NCBI RefSeq assembly: GCF_024499015.1
Contig: NZ_CP098604.1
Span: forward strand, 682,001 to 746,000
Source: Xanthomonas hortorum pv. pelargonii
Lineage (GTDB): Bacteria > Pseudomonadota > Gammaproteobacteria > Xanthomonadales > Xanthomonadaceae
Direction of reading: 5' to 3'
Length of the DNA: 64,000 nt
Shown: positions 30,443-38,891 of the stretch, one piece after another
Layout: each line of letters starts with the position of its first letter
Numbering within the stretch: the first letter of the stretch is position 1
Translations under genes and position numbers: made by a program
Notes under the pieces: model-generated
Database searches by the model: none
What the model was told of the DNA's origin: nothing
The model's input: the letters and a program-made list of their open reading frames with translations, nothing else

Positions 30443-31327
30443 TCAACTTTCGCCACTTTTGACCAGCAAGTGCTTGGCGAACATGCCATGCAACTTGCCG
30501 AAGGCGCGTGCCAGATGCAGCGTGACGAATAGCAGCAGCACGCCGACGACGAACGACGGCAGCGTCAGCCAGGGGCTGGTGACATCCACGCCATCCCAGG
30601 TCAGCACCGCCGTGTTGTCGAACAACAGTGCCAACGGTGAAGCGGCTAACCCCAGCGACAGCGACAACAAGGTGGTGAACACGCTGAAGTAAATAATGCC
30701 CAACGGCAGCATCAGCAGGAAGTACAGCATCGTGCTCCAGGTGCGCGCATCGGTGAACATCGCGCCGATGCGTTGCAGCCAGCCACCTTGCGGCCCGGGA
30801 TGGGCGGGACGACGCGGCATGCGCACACCGAGCAGCGTCTCCACCACGCGGCCTTCCACCAGCGAAAGCACGCGCACCGACCCGAAAAACAGTACCAGCA
30901 GCGGCACACCGATGATCAGGATCAACAGGCCCGCCGACAGACTCGCGCCGGTCACCACCCAGGTGAAATAGAACACCCCGGTGACCAGCGACAGCAGCAT
31001 GTAGAACAATGCGCCGTACGTGCGCGGGTCGGCCGCGACGCCGAAGAACCTGCCCACCCAGGAACTGCGTTTGGGCGGTAGCGGCGGACGCAGTGCGCGC
31101 GTCACCGTCACTTCGGTCTCGCGATAGATCTCGGCCACTTCATCCGGCGCGCCGTAGCTGCTGGCCACGCCGGCGATCACCTCGGCCTCGCTCTTGCCAG
31201 CCTGCTCGGCCAGTTCGGCGCGCAGGTATTCCTCGGCGTCGTAGAGTGCGTCCTGGATCATCGCCGGGTCCGCGCCGGCCAGGGCCTGGCGCAACTGGGT
31301 CAGGTAATCGGGAATGGTGGTCGGCAA
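30443..31327 (-). CDS. Putative sensor-domain membrane protein coupled to a PadR regulator
   Basis: 294 residues. The cytosolic N-terminal ~75 residues are a helical domain (YLTQLRQALAGADPAMIQDALYDAEEYLRAEL) like the DUF1700-type front domain. They are followed by two pairs of membrane hairpins (~110-160 and ~195-280; e.g. FYMLLSLVTGVFYFTWVV and MLYFLLMLPLGIIYFSVF), the layout of the bacterial putative sensor domain. It overlaps the upstream padR gene by 28 nt, so the two are made together. Such PadR/sensor pairs are common envelope-stress or drug-responsive modules; the ligand is unknown. Confidence 0.72.
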   Translation of the reverse strand: MPTTIPDYLTQLRQALAGADPAMIQDALYDAEEYLRAELAEQAGKSEAEVIAGVASSYGAPDEVAEIYRETEVTVTRALRPPLPPKRSSWVGRFFGVAADPRTYGALFYMLLSLVTGVFYFTWVVTGASLSAGLLILIIGVPLLVLFFGSVRVLSLVEGRVVETLLGVRMPRRPAHPGPQGGWLQRIGAMFTDARTWSTMLYFLLMLPLGIIYFSVFTTLLSLSLGLAASPLALLFDNTAVLTWDGVDVTSPWLTLPSFVVGVLLLFVTLHLARAFGKLHGMFAKHLLVKSGES

Positions 31328-31713
31328 CGGACGTGTCTGCGCAATGGTCGTCGCGGGTGAGTCCCCTCCAGCACTGAATCAACGGAATCGCGGGTGGCGC
31401 GCCAGGCGGCGGTCCAGTCGCGCAGGCAATCACGCCCGGTTTGGGTGATGCGGTAGTAGCGCCGCGGCGGACCGGACGCAGAAGGCTCGACGTGGCTCTG
31501 CAGCAGCCCTGCCGCTTCCAGATTGCGCAGCACCGGATACAGCGCACTCTGCTTGCCGCTCAGCACGCCATCCAATCGCTCCAGGCGCTTGGCGATCAGG
31601 TAGCCATACAGCGGCTCGTCGGCCTGCGCCAGCACTGCCAGCAACGCCAGCGACACGGTGCCGGCGCTCAGTTCTTTCTGAAATTTTCGTAGGTGGGCAT
31701 CCGGCTCGGTCAT
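31300..31713 (-). CDS. PadR family transcriptional regulator
   Basis: 137 residues; the N-terminal winged helix is typical: LSAGTVSLALLAVLAQADEPLYGYLIAKRLE, GKQSALYPVLRNLEAAGLLQSH and PPRRYYRITQTGRDCL (the wing). A short C-terminal helical tail follows. The ATG at 31713 has GGAG six bases upstream; a GTG 12 nt earlier is possible. It likely represses its own operon with the overlapping sensor gene; the operator is not recognised. Confidence 0.85.
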   Translation of the reverse strand: MTEPDAHLRKFQKELSAGTVSLALLAVLAQADEPLYGYLIAKRLERLDGVLSGKQSALYPVLRNLEAAGLLQSHVEPSASGPPRRYYRITQTGRDCLRDWTAAWRATRDSVDSVLEGTHPRRPLRRHVRCRPPFPIT

Positions 31714-31797
31714 CGCCATCTCCACTAGGTTGAAGGCAATGCTAGTGTGGAGTTAGGTATAGCGGATGTGCTGTTAGTCATGGAGGCGGGATGCGTC

Positions 31798-31919
31798 ATT
31801 CGGGATTGGGAATTCGCAAAACACACCGACTTGAATTTTTCTTGCATCGGTTTAAGCGAACTGAAGCGGAATTGGCAGGCCAATCAATACGCTGCTTTTG
31901 CAAATCCCCAATCCCGAAT
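31798..31919 (+). repeat. Inverted GGGATTGGG/CCCAATCCC pair in the padR-porin gap
   Basis: ATTCGGGATTGGG (31798-31810) and its exact complement (31907-31919) bracket ~96 nt in the divergent 320-nt gap. They are related to the heptamer repeats elsewhere. I see no other clear signal in the gap, which should hold both divergent promoters. Confidence 0.6.
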
Positions 31920-32046
31920 AGCAAATTCCGGCGCATGTGCTTAGAACCATTGGGTTACTCCCTTTGCGGCAGCGCTCCACTACAGTCATGGCCCACTGAG
32001 CCGATACAGCTCGCTCAGGCGACTCACTTTTAGATAGGGCGACACG

Positions 32047-33609
32047 ATGCGACTTGCGCGTTTGGCACGGCCGGCCATGGCCGACACTTCCTTTGGGACC
32101 ACCCGGTGCCTGTGCCTTGCGATCGGGTTATCGCTGCCGGGACTGGGGTTTGCGCAGGCGCAGACGGCGCCGGTCAATGCCGAACAGACCCAGCCCGAGC
32201 CGGCCAAGGCGCCAGCACCTGCCAAACCGGCAGCGCCCGCTGCATCCAAGGGTTACCCGCTCGAAGCGCAGGGTTGGGGTGCCAAACAGGGCGGCAATAT
32301 GTGGCAGGTGCGCTGGGTCGAAGACTGGTCGTATCTGAAAGATCCGTCCAAGCGCAAGAGCCCGTTCGATCCGCTCAAGTACATCCCGCTCAGCGAATCC
32401 GGCGATGTCTACGTGTCGCTCAGCAACGAGCTGCGCGTACGCAGCAACACCATCACCAATCCCGGCCTGATTCCGGGCAGCCATTCGCAACAGCAGTATC
32501 TGTTCCGTGCATTCTTCGGTGCCGACTTCCATGTGGGCGAGCACTTCCGTCTGTATACGGAACTGGCGCACGGCAGCCTGGATGGGCGCAACGAAGGCGC
32601 CAAGACCGGTACCCAGGAAAACAACGCGATCCTGCAGCAGGTGTTCTTTGACGTGAAGGGCAACATCGGCGGCGCCGACACCGGTCTGCGTGTGGGCCGT
32701 CAGGTGTTCGTCGACGGCCCGACCACATTGATGGCGTTGCGCGACAACACCGATATCTTCGTGACCTTCAACGGTGTGCGCGCCTGGGCGATCGGCGAAA
32801 AGACCCGTGTGGACGTGTTCGATTTCAACTTCAATCTGGATGGCACCGAAGGGTTGGGCGACGATCGCATCGACCGCTCGCGGCATTTCCGCGGCGTGGT
32901 TGGCGGGTATCGCCTGCCGACCGCCAAGCCGATGTATCTGGAACCGTTTTTCTACCAGTTCCGCAACGACAATCAGCTGTGGGGCCGCCAGACCGCCGAA
33001 GAAAACCGGAATTACTACGGCCTGCGCCTATGGGGCAATGTGGGCAAGCTGCGCACCGATTCGTTCGTGACCGTGCAGCGCGGCAGCTTCGGCGGACGCG
33101 ACCTGCGCGCGTACATGGCCAGCACCTCCAACGCCTGGACGTTGAGCGACAGCGGCTGGAAGCCACGTGTGGGGTTTCATAGCGAAATCGCCTCCGGTGG
33201 CGGCGGTACCTCCGGCACCGGCACCTTGCGCAACAACAATTTTCTCTACGGCAACACGATCTATTTCAGCTGGGCGACGTTCTTCGGCCCGGTCAACCTG
33301 GTAACTGCCGCGCCAACGCTGATCTTCTCGCCCACGCCCAAGCTCACCGTGAACCTGGAGTGGGAAACCTTGTGGCGCCAGACCACTAGCGATGCGATCT
33401 ACAACAACCAGGCGCGCGCCTACGCACGCACGCAGAGCACCGGCGAGCGGCGCATCGGCACCATGCCGCGCATCAACGCGACCTGGAACATCGACCCGAA
33501 CTGGTCGGTGACCTTCCGCGCCGAGCACCTGATCGCCGGCCCCGCGCTGACCAAGGCCGGTTACGGCGATTCGACCTTCGTGATGGGGTGGTTGAATTTC
33601 CGGTTCTGA
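32047..33609 (+). CDS. Alginate-export-type outer membrane porin
   Basis: 520 residues. The N-terminus has a late signal peptide (CLCLAIGLSLPGLGFAQAQ, cleavage near residue 39). A Pro/Ala-rich linker (PAKAPAPAKPAAPAASK) follows, then a beta-barrel with the alginate_exp hallmarks LSNELRVRSN, YTELAHGSLDGRN, LRVGRQVF and VDVFDFNFN. It ends in Phe (GWLNFRF), as barrels do. By family it would pass anionic or small organic compounds across the outer membrane. Substrate not determinable; no alginate genes are in the window. It lies between two inverted repeat arrays. Confidence 0.82.
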   Translation: MRLARLARPAMADTSFGTTRCLCLAIGLSLPGLGFAQAQTAPVNAEQTQPEPAKAPAPAKPAAPAASKGYPLEAQGWGAKQGGNMWQVRWVEDWSYLKDPSKRKSPFDPLKYIPLSESGDVYVSLSNELRVRSNTITNPGLIPGSHSQQQYLFRAFFGADFHVGEHFRLYTELAHGSLDGRNEGAKTGTQENNAILQQVFFDVKGNIGGADTGLRVGRQVFVDGPTTLMALRDNTDIFVTFNGVRAWAIGEKTRVDVFDFNFNLDGTEGLGDDRIDRSRHFRGVVGGYRLPTAKPMYLEPFFYQFRNDNQLWGRQTAEENRNYYGLRLWGNVGKLRTDSFVTVQRGSFGGRDLRAYMASTSNAWTLSDSGWKPRVGFHSEIASGGGGTSGTGTLRNNNFLYGNTIYFSWATFFGPVNLVTAAPTLIFSPTPKLTVNLEWETLWRQTTSDAIYNNQARAYARTQSTGERRIGTMPRINATWNIDPNWSVTFRAEHLIAGPALTKAGYGDSTFVMGWLNFRF

Positions 33610-33718
33610 GCAAGCGGTACGGTCCCGATCGTTGTTCTGAACTGATCTGCGCCCTGCAATCGGACGCGATGAATGTGTCGGTTGTTATAGCGGCTGATCT
33701 GCGGCTTGGCTGCAGGGT

Positions 33719-33820
33719 CCTTGCCCGCCCACCATCGCGGGACACGCCGCAAGTACGTCCGTGTAGGCTCTTACGCGGCATCCATGCCGCGTAAGGTCCC
33801 GCGACGGTGGGCGGGCAAGG
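33719..33820 (-). repeat. 102-bp palindromic repeat, family A, copy A4
   Basis: Reverse orientation, same length as the other A copies. It carries the CTACACGG variant that fully matches the IS110 guides (core on minus strand at 33765-33766). Confidence 0.85.
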
Positions 33821-33879
33821 ACCAGTCGAGTTGATCGGTGTGCGCAGCTTTCAATAAAACAGCCAGCAAACCTTCTGGT

Positions 33880-33936
33880 GCGGTGTCCTCGCCGCTTGCG
33901 GGACCGTGTGGCGGCATGGATGCCGCCACCGAGCCT
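33880..33936 (+). repeat. Left half of family B repeat B3, interrupted by IS110
   Basis: 57 nt of B up to GAGCCT. With the right half (35190-35235, 46 nt) it sums to exactly 103 nt, the length of intact B copies. Confidence 0.88.
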
Positions 33937-33970
33937 TATCTGTTCGGAATCTGGCAGTTTAGGTGTCGAG

Positions 33971-34110
33971 AGCCGGCGTGGGCCACCGTGAGAGCCTGGA
34001 TCTCAGCGATCGTCGTGTAGCTTGGTACCCACGCCGGATTCTCCCTTGATTCGCCCGAACAGTTGCCCGAGGTGACACTCGAAACGATAAGACTGGGCAA
34101 GCGAGGGAGC
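33971..34110 (+). ncRNA. IS110 bridge RNA (target-binding and donor-binding loops)
   Basis: IS110-group elements (IS621 the prototype) encode a bridge RNA between their left end and the transposase. Seen here, target loop: a 10-bp stem CCGGCGTGGG/CCCACGCCGG (33973-33982, 34028-34037) encloses AGAGCCT (33991-33997), a GATC/GATC mini-hairpin, and CGTGTAG (34014-34020). Donor loop: CTCCCT/AGGGAG (34041-34046, 34104-34109) and GCCC/GGGC enclose ACAGTTGC (34059-34066), a CGAG/CTCG hairpin, and GATAAG (34086-34091). ACAGTTGC equals the right end plus core. GATAAG is complementary to core plus left end (CTTATC). GAGCCT equals the left target. CGTGTAG pairs with the right target CTACA(T/C)G. Exact RNA ends are unknown. 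Confidence 0.82.
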
Positions 34111-34142
34111 TCTCGACATTTCTAGCCTAGCGGAGATTTCCC

Positions 34143-35065
34143 ATGAGCGGAATCGGGATCGATGTGTGCAAACACTCTCTTGACGTTGCGGTTTTTCGAG
34201 GCCAGACCCGTCAGTTCACCAACACCGCAGGCGGTCATCGGAAGCTTGTCGATTGGCTGAATACGCTGTCGGTGCGGCAGGTGGTGCTGGAGGCGACCGG
34301 GGGCTACGAGCTGGCAGCGCTGGATGCCTTGCATCACGCCGCATTGCCGGTGGCGCGCGTCAATGCGCAACGGGCACGCAACTTGGCCAACGGTTTGGGA
34401 CTGGCCAAGACCGACCGGCTGGACGCCGCCATGTTGGCCTGCATGGCCGAGAAGATGGAGCTCCATCAGTATGTTCCACTGGAACCATGGCAGCGCGATC
34501 TGGGCGAGCATGTGCGTGCCCGTCGGCAACTGGTGGATCTGTTGAAAACAGCAAGGCAGCAGCTGCAGCAGGTTGCGGAAAAGCGCTGCGCAAGCTGCTG
34601 CAGGGCAACGTGAACCAGCTTGTGCGCAGTGTGGCGCGGTTAGACAAACTGATCGCCGGGCAGCTGAAGACGCTGCTCACCGAGCAACCGCACCTGGCTG
34701 CGTTGAAGACGCTCAAAGGGGTCGGTCCGGTGCTGCTGGCCGTGCTGGCGTGCCGGTTACCAGAGCTTGGGACGCTCAGCGGAAAGCAGATATCCCGATT
34801 GGTTGGCGTTGCCCCGCTCTCGCGCGACAGCGGCGCGATGCGAGGTAAACGGGGGATTGGCGGAGGCCGAGCCGACATCCGACAGGCGCTGTATATGGCG
34901 GCCATGTCCTCAGCTCGGCACGAGCCACGTCTGCGCGATTTTTACAGAGCGCTGCGGGCACGCGGCAAGGAGGGCAAGGTCGCCCTTGTGGCGGTGATGC
35001 GCAAGATGCTGGTGATCCTCAATGCGCGCGTGCGCGATGAAAGAGCCGCCATGAAGCCCGCCTGA
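34143..35065 (+). pseudogene. IS110-family transposase, one-base frameshift
   Basis: The N-terminal DEDD RuvC-like domain is in one frame from 34143: MSGIGIDVCKHSLDVAV, VLEATGGYE, and KTDRLDA carry the acidic residues. Near residue 146 the frame shifts by -1 at an A4 run (34579-34582). The remainder continues in the other frame to 35065, with KALRKLLQGNVNQLVRSV, TLKGVGPVLLAV and the catalytic-serine domain APLSRDSGAMRGKRGIGGGR. One extra A would restore ...QQVAEKALRKLL... as a single ~308-residue protein. The first fragment ends at a TGA at 34611. I read it as an inactivating deletion; a sequencing error or rare slippage is possible. Both domains are otherwise intact. Confidence 0.85.
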
Positions 35066-35189
35066 GCGCATTTGACGGCCATGCGCAAACGCAAAAGCGT
35101 GCCGGCCAGCGGCCGGCACCTACCGATGGACGCACCCGAAGGAAACCGATCGAAGGCCGCGAATCGGGGTCCTGATCAACACAGTTGCT

Positions 35190-35235
35190 ACATGGACGTA
35201 CTTGCGGCGTGTCCCGCGAGCGGTGAGGGCACCGC
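35190..35235 (+). repeat. Right half of family B repeat B3
   Basis: Continues B from ACATGGACGTAC to the end arm ACCGC. It is followed by a 145-bp spacer nearly identical, inverted, to 29776-29920. Confidence 0.88.
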
Positions 35236-35380
35236 GCGCTCGACTAACCAGGCTTTTGACCTAAGCATTTGACTGCACCTACGACGACGCACCGAATCGA
35301 AAGATTGATTGGCTTTGAGTAGTTGGACAGTTCGGATAGATCGCTTGTAGAGCCGACGCTCTTCGGCTTGGCTGCAGGGC

Positions 35381-35482
35381 CCTCGCCCGCCCACCGTCGC
35401 GGGACACGCCGCAAGTACGTCCGTGTAGGCTCTTACGCGGCATCCATGCCGCGTAAGGTCCCGCGACGGTGGGCAGGCAAGG
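35381..35482 (-). repeat. 102-bp palindromic repeat, family A, copy A5
   Basis: Reverse orientation. CTACACGG variant (core 35427-35428 on the minus strand); two arm changes relative to A4. Confidence 0.84.
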
Positions 35483-35541
35483 GCCAGTCAAGATGGTCGG
35501 TGTGCAGGGTTTTCAATAAAACAGCAGGCAAACTTTCTGGT

Positions 35542-35644
35542 GCGGTGTCCTCGCCGCTTGCGGGACCGTGTGGCGGCATGGATGCCGCCACCGAGCCTCC
35601 AGGGACGGATTTACGGCGTGTCCCGCGAGCGGTGAGGGCACCGC
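35542..35644 (+). repeat. 103-bp palindromic repeat, family B, copy B4
   Basis: Full length but diverged after the core (GAGCCTCCAGGGACGG), so it should be a poor IS110 target. Confidence 0.82.
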
Positions 35645-35684
35645 GCACTCGACCGACTCGGTTTTTGACTGCATCTAAACGCCA

Positions 35685-37052
35685 CTAACTCCGTTTGATC
35701 GATATCGCCGCCGGCTCAGGCGGCCGCTTGCTGCCGGCCAGCGGCCACTGATCTTCCACCACATTCTCCTCGCGCCTGGCGTATTGACGCAGCTGCATGC
35801 TCAAGCCATCGGCACCGGGCTGGAGTGGTCGCGCTTGTCCGCGCAGCGCTGGCGGCAAGCCGGCAAGGCGCTGCTCCAGTGTCTGCGCATTATTGGAATG
35901 ATCGCGTAACCACAGCACTGCCGACAGCGCGCGCAATGCGGCCGCGGTGTCCTGGAGCTTGTGCTGATAATGCGCATAGTCAGGGCGTGCCATACCCGCC
36001 AACAGACACCCCACCGCATTGGCAATACACCCCATCGACATAGTGTCCGGTACTGGAATCATTGCCTGCGGCACCGCTTGATCCTGCGCCAGCAAGGTCC
36101 GCACCGGCGCGCTACAAGCCCAGGTATAGGTCGGCGCCATCAGCGCACGGGTGCGCTCGTGGTCGAGCAGACGCAGCGACAACTGTTCGTCCCAGGACAG
36201 GTCGGTTGCCGGGTCCTTGCGAACCTCTGTCTCGAGCATCGACAGCACCATCTGCGATTCACCGTGCAATGCGTTGCACAGCGAGACCTCATCGACCGCA
36301 AGCGGCGCGAATGCAGCGAGGCATTGCGCGGGTAATGGATGCTTTGCAGGCAGCTCGGCCAGCATTTCAGCAAACAGATGCGCGTTGGTACGCAGCATCG
36401 CCGCGCCAACCATCGGCATGATGAGGTTGTCGCCGCTGCGCAGCAGTACCCGCGCAACCCGTGCATCGGCGCAGACGCCCGCCAGCGCCTGCTCGGTGCG
36501 TCCTTGGACGAAGTCCAGCGCGTTGCTGGTCATCGACAGCTTGAACCGCGGCAGTGTCGGTAACGGGGCGGTGGCGCTGGGCGGGAACGGGCTGCGGTAA
36601 TCTGCATAGCCGGCAAGATCGCGCAACGTGATCAACTGCGGCCTCTGTGCGGCCAGCGCGTCGGCATAGGCTTGCGGCCGTTGACGCACTCGATCCAGGC
36701 ACCCGTCATAGCGCATACACAGTTGCGGGGCCGACGCAGGCCAATCCGGCCGGCGTGGATAGCGTGTGGCGGCGCTTTGCAACAGCATGCCGGCGGGCAA
36801 GCCTTCGAACCGCTGCACATCCTGCGCAAGCAGCGCTTCACGCTGTGCATCCGGCACCGCGTACGGCAACGACCATAGCGCGACAAACATGTTGCGCCCA
36901 CGCAAGGGCAGCGGCGGTTGACGCAGTTGCGCCAATGCCTGGCGTTGTGCCGCAGGAATCGGCCAGCGCGCGGAGATCGCGTACAGGGCCACCAGCAGGG
37001 CAACCAGAATGCAGAGCCCCAGCAGGGCCGACTTGAGGAATCTGGCGAGCAT
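35685..37052 (-). CDS. Membrane-anchored hypothetical protein
   Basis: 455 residues, family not recognised. One N-terminal membrane segment (SALLGLCILVALLVALYAI, residues ~7-25) is followed by a large predicted periplasmic domain rich in Leu, Ala and Arg. It has several Cys that could pair (QLCMRYDGCLDRV, GVCADARV, AQCLAAFAP, WACSAP, MGCIANAVGC). No catalytic motif seen. The ATG at 37052 is preferred over the longer frame because it starts at the anchor. Divergent from the DUF502 gene; ends next to the repeat array. Confidence 0.7.
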   Translation of the reverse strand: MLARFLKSALLGLCILVALLVALYAISARWPIPAAQRQALAQLRQPPLPLRGRNMFVALWSLPYAVPDAQREALLAQDVQRFEGLPAGMLLQSAATRYPRRPDWPASAPQLCMRYDGCLDRVRQRPQAYADALAAQRPQLITLRDLAGYADYRSPFPPSATAPLPTLPRFKLSMTSNALDFVQGRTEQALAGVCADARVARVLLRSGDNLIMPMVGAAMLRTNAHLFAEMLAELPAKHPLPAQCLAAFAPLAVDEVSLCNALHGESQMVLSMLETEVRKDPATDLSWDEQLSLRLLDHERTRALMAPTYTWACSAPVRTLLAQDQAVPQAMIPVPDTMSMGCIANAVGCLLAGMARPDYAHYQHKLQDTAAALRALSAVLWLRDHSNNAQTLEQRLAGLPPALRGQARPLQPGADGLSMQLRQYARREENVVEDQWPLAGSKRPPEPAAISIKRS

Positions 37053-37207
37053 GCGTTTGCAACCTTCCGTGGATGAACTGCGCCATCTTAGAGCGGCCGA
37101 CACCGACTCACGCGTGCCATAACGCAGATGCGCACTTGCCGTCTCCCGGGCGAACAAGCACCGCCTCGGGTCTGCACCGGACCCGGCCGAGTGCCTACAA
37201 TGCGCGG

Positions 37208-37882
37208 ATGTCCGAATCCCCCACTCCGCATCCCCGCCCTTCCCTGCAACGGGTCTTTCTGACCGGTTTGCTCACCCTGCTGCCGGTCTGGTTGACCTGG
37301 GTGGTGGTGAAGTTCGTGTTCTCGCTGCTCTCTGGCATCAGCAGCCCGTGGGTGGTGCCGTTGTCCGAACGCATCGCCGCCTCGTTCCCCGACTATCTGG
37401 GCTGGATCAAGGCGCTGTGGGTGCAGAACACCATCGCGCTGATCGCCACCGTGGGCGTGATCCTGTTCGTCGGGATCCTGAGCCGGCGCGTGATCGGCCA
37501 GCGCCTGTTGCGCTGGTTCGAGGCGATCATGCGGCGCATCCCGTTGGCCAGCGTGGTCTACGACAGCGCGCGCAAGTTGCTCGACATCCTGCAGACCCAG
37601 CCCGGCAGCACCCAGCGCGTGGTGCTGATCGACTTCCCGCACCGCGACATGAAGTCGGTGGGCCTGGTCACGCGCGTGATCAAGGAACAAGGCACCGGCC
37701 GCGAGCTGGCGGCAGTGTATGTGCCGACCACCCCCAACCCGACCTCCGGCTATCTGGAGATCGTGCCGGTGGAGTTGCTCACGCCGACCGACTGGACCGT
37801 GGATCAGGCAATGAGCTTCATCATCTCCGGCGGCGCGGTGGCGCCGGAGTCGGTGCCCTTCACCCGTACCGCGGATCGCTAA
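37208..37882 (+). CDS. DUF502 family membrane protein
   Basis: 224 residues. Two membrane segments (VFLTGLLTLLPVWLTWVVV and NTIALIATVGVILFVGIL) lie in the first ~100 residues, then a soluble domain with the DUF502 blocks RIPLASVVYDSARKLLDIL, VLIDFPHRDMKSVGLVTR and VPTTPNPTSGYLEIVP. The biochemical role of the family is not established. The ATG at 37208 yields MSESPTPHPRPSLQRVF; the frame upstream is unrelated. The transporter gene starts 4 nt after its stop, so the two are probably co-transcribed. Confidence 0.85.
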   Translation: MSESPTPHPRPSLQRVFLTGLLTLLPVWLTWVVVKFVFSLLSGISSPWVVPLSERIAASFPDYLGWIKALWVQNTIALIATVGVILFVGILSRRVIGQRLLRWFEAIMRRIPLASVVYDSARKLLDILQTQPGSTQRVVLIDFPHRDMKSVGLVTRVIKEQGTGRELAAVYVPTTPNPTSGYLEIVPVELLTPTDWTVDQAMSFIISGGAVAPESVPFTRTADR

Positions 37883-37886
37883 CGCC

Positions 37887-38663
37887 ATGACACAGGTGCG
37901 TACCCTCGACGATCGTGCGGTCCGCCTGTTCATTGCACTGGCCGCGTTCTTCTGCGTCAACGCGGCGCTGGCCGAGTTCATCGGCGTCAAGATCTTCTCC
38001 CTGGAAGACACGCTCGGCATCGCGCCGTTGAACTGGAACCTGTTCGGCCAGACCGGCTCGCTCAGCTTCACCGCCGGCACCTTGCTGTGGCCGGTGGTGT
38101 TCATCATGACCGACACCATCAACGAGTTCTTCGGCAGCCGCGGGGTGCGCTTCATCTCGTGGGTGGCGGTGGCGCTGATCGGCTACGGCTTCGTGTTTGC
38201 GTTCGCTGCGATCGCGCTGGCGCCGGCCGGTTGGTGGGTCACCGCAGCGCAGAGCCAGGGCGTGCCCGATTATCAGGCGGCGTTCGCGGCGGTGTTCGGG
38301 CAAGGGTTGTGGACGATCGGTGGGTCGCTGGTGGCTTTTCTGTTCGGCCAATTGATCGATGTCTCGGTGTTCCACCGCATCCGCCGCGTCACCGGCGAAA
38401 AGCACGTGTGGCTGCGCGCCACCGGCTCCACGGCGGTGTCGCAGTTGGTGGACAGCTTTGTGGTGATCTACATCGCGTTCGTGCTCGGGCCGCAGCATTG
38501 GTCCATCGACCAGTTTCTGGCGGTGAGCACGCTCAACTACGTCTACAAGATGGGCTTTGCGATCGCGCTGATCCCGCTGCTGTATCTGGCGCGCCGCACC
38601 ATCACCGCGTATCTGGGTGCCGCACGCGCCGAGCAGTTGCGTGAGGAAGCCGCTGCCGACTGA
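37887..38663 (+). CDS. Queuosine precursor transporter (YhhQ/QPTR family)
   Basis: 258 residues with about six membrane segments. The family hallmarks are AALAEFIGVKIF, TAGTLLWPVVFIMTDTINEFFG and RATGSTAVSQLVDSFVVIYIAF. YhhQ proteins import 7-cyano- or 7-aminomethyl-7-deazaguanine for queuosine tRNA modification. The substrate call is by family. No queuosine synthesis genes are visible nearby, and no preQ1-riboswitch-like motif is recognised. Confidence 0.85.
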   Translation: MTQVRTLDDRAVRLFIALAAFFCVNAALAEFIGVKIFSLEDTLGIAPLNWNLFGQTGSLSFTAGTLLWPVVFIMTDTINEFFGSRGVRFISWVAVALIGYGFVFAFAAIALAPAGWWVTAAQSQGVPDYQAAFAAVFGQGLWTIGGSLVAFLFGQLIDVSVFHRIRRVTGEKHVWLRATGSTAVSQLVDSFVVIYIAFVLGPQHWSIDQFLAVSTLNYVYKMGFAIALIPLLYLARRTITAYLGAARAEQLREEAAAD

Positions 38664-38891
38664 GCGTAGCCGGCAAGACGAACGCGCTCACCGCCAGGTA
38701 CGCGCAGCGCCCGCAACGGCGTGTCGCACTCGACCGCCGTGTTTCCGAGAACACGCCCCCGTGCACATCACGACTGCGAGCTCCGCTTTGTCAGCCACTT
38801 CTAGCGGACGAAAGTCGCCCGTCGAAATTTTGTTCAATCCGTCATCGCCCTCGCTGGCCATGCTGTTGCGCCCCGCTATGGACGTCGCGCA

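Larger units (their letters stand above)
33935..35187 (+). mobile_element. IS110-family insertion sequence, 1,253 bp, inserted in repeat B3
   Basis: The ends are defined by comparison with intact B copies. The repeat reads through GAGCCT (33931-33936), is interrupted, and resumes at CTACATGG (35188). The only duplicated bases are the core CT (33935-33936 and 35188-35189). There are no terminal inverted repeats, and there is a long 5' noncoding region and a DEDD-Ser transposase, all IS110-group traits. The left end reads TATCTGTTCGG and the right end CACAGTTG. The transposase frame is broken. Confidence 0.9.

Noticed and set aside
34143..34615. Programmed -1 frameshift in the transposase
   Set aside because: IS110-family transposases are normally a single frame, and the A4 run is not a strong slippery heptamer. 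A one-base deletion explains it more simply.
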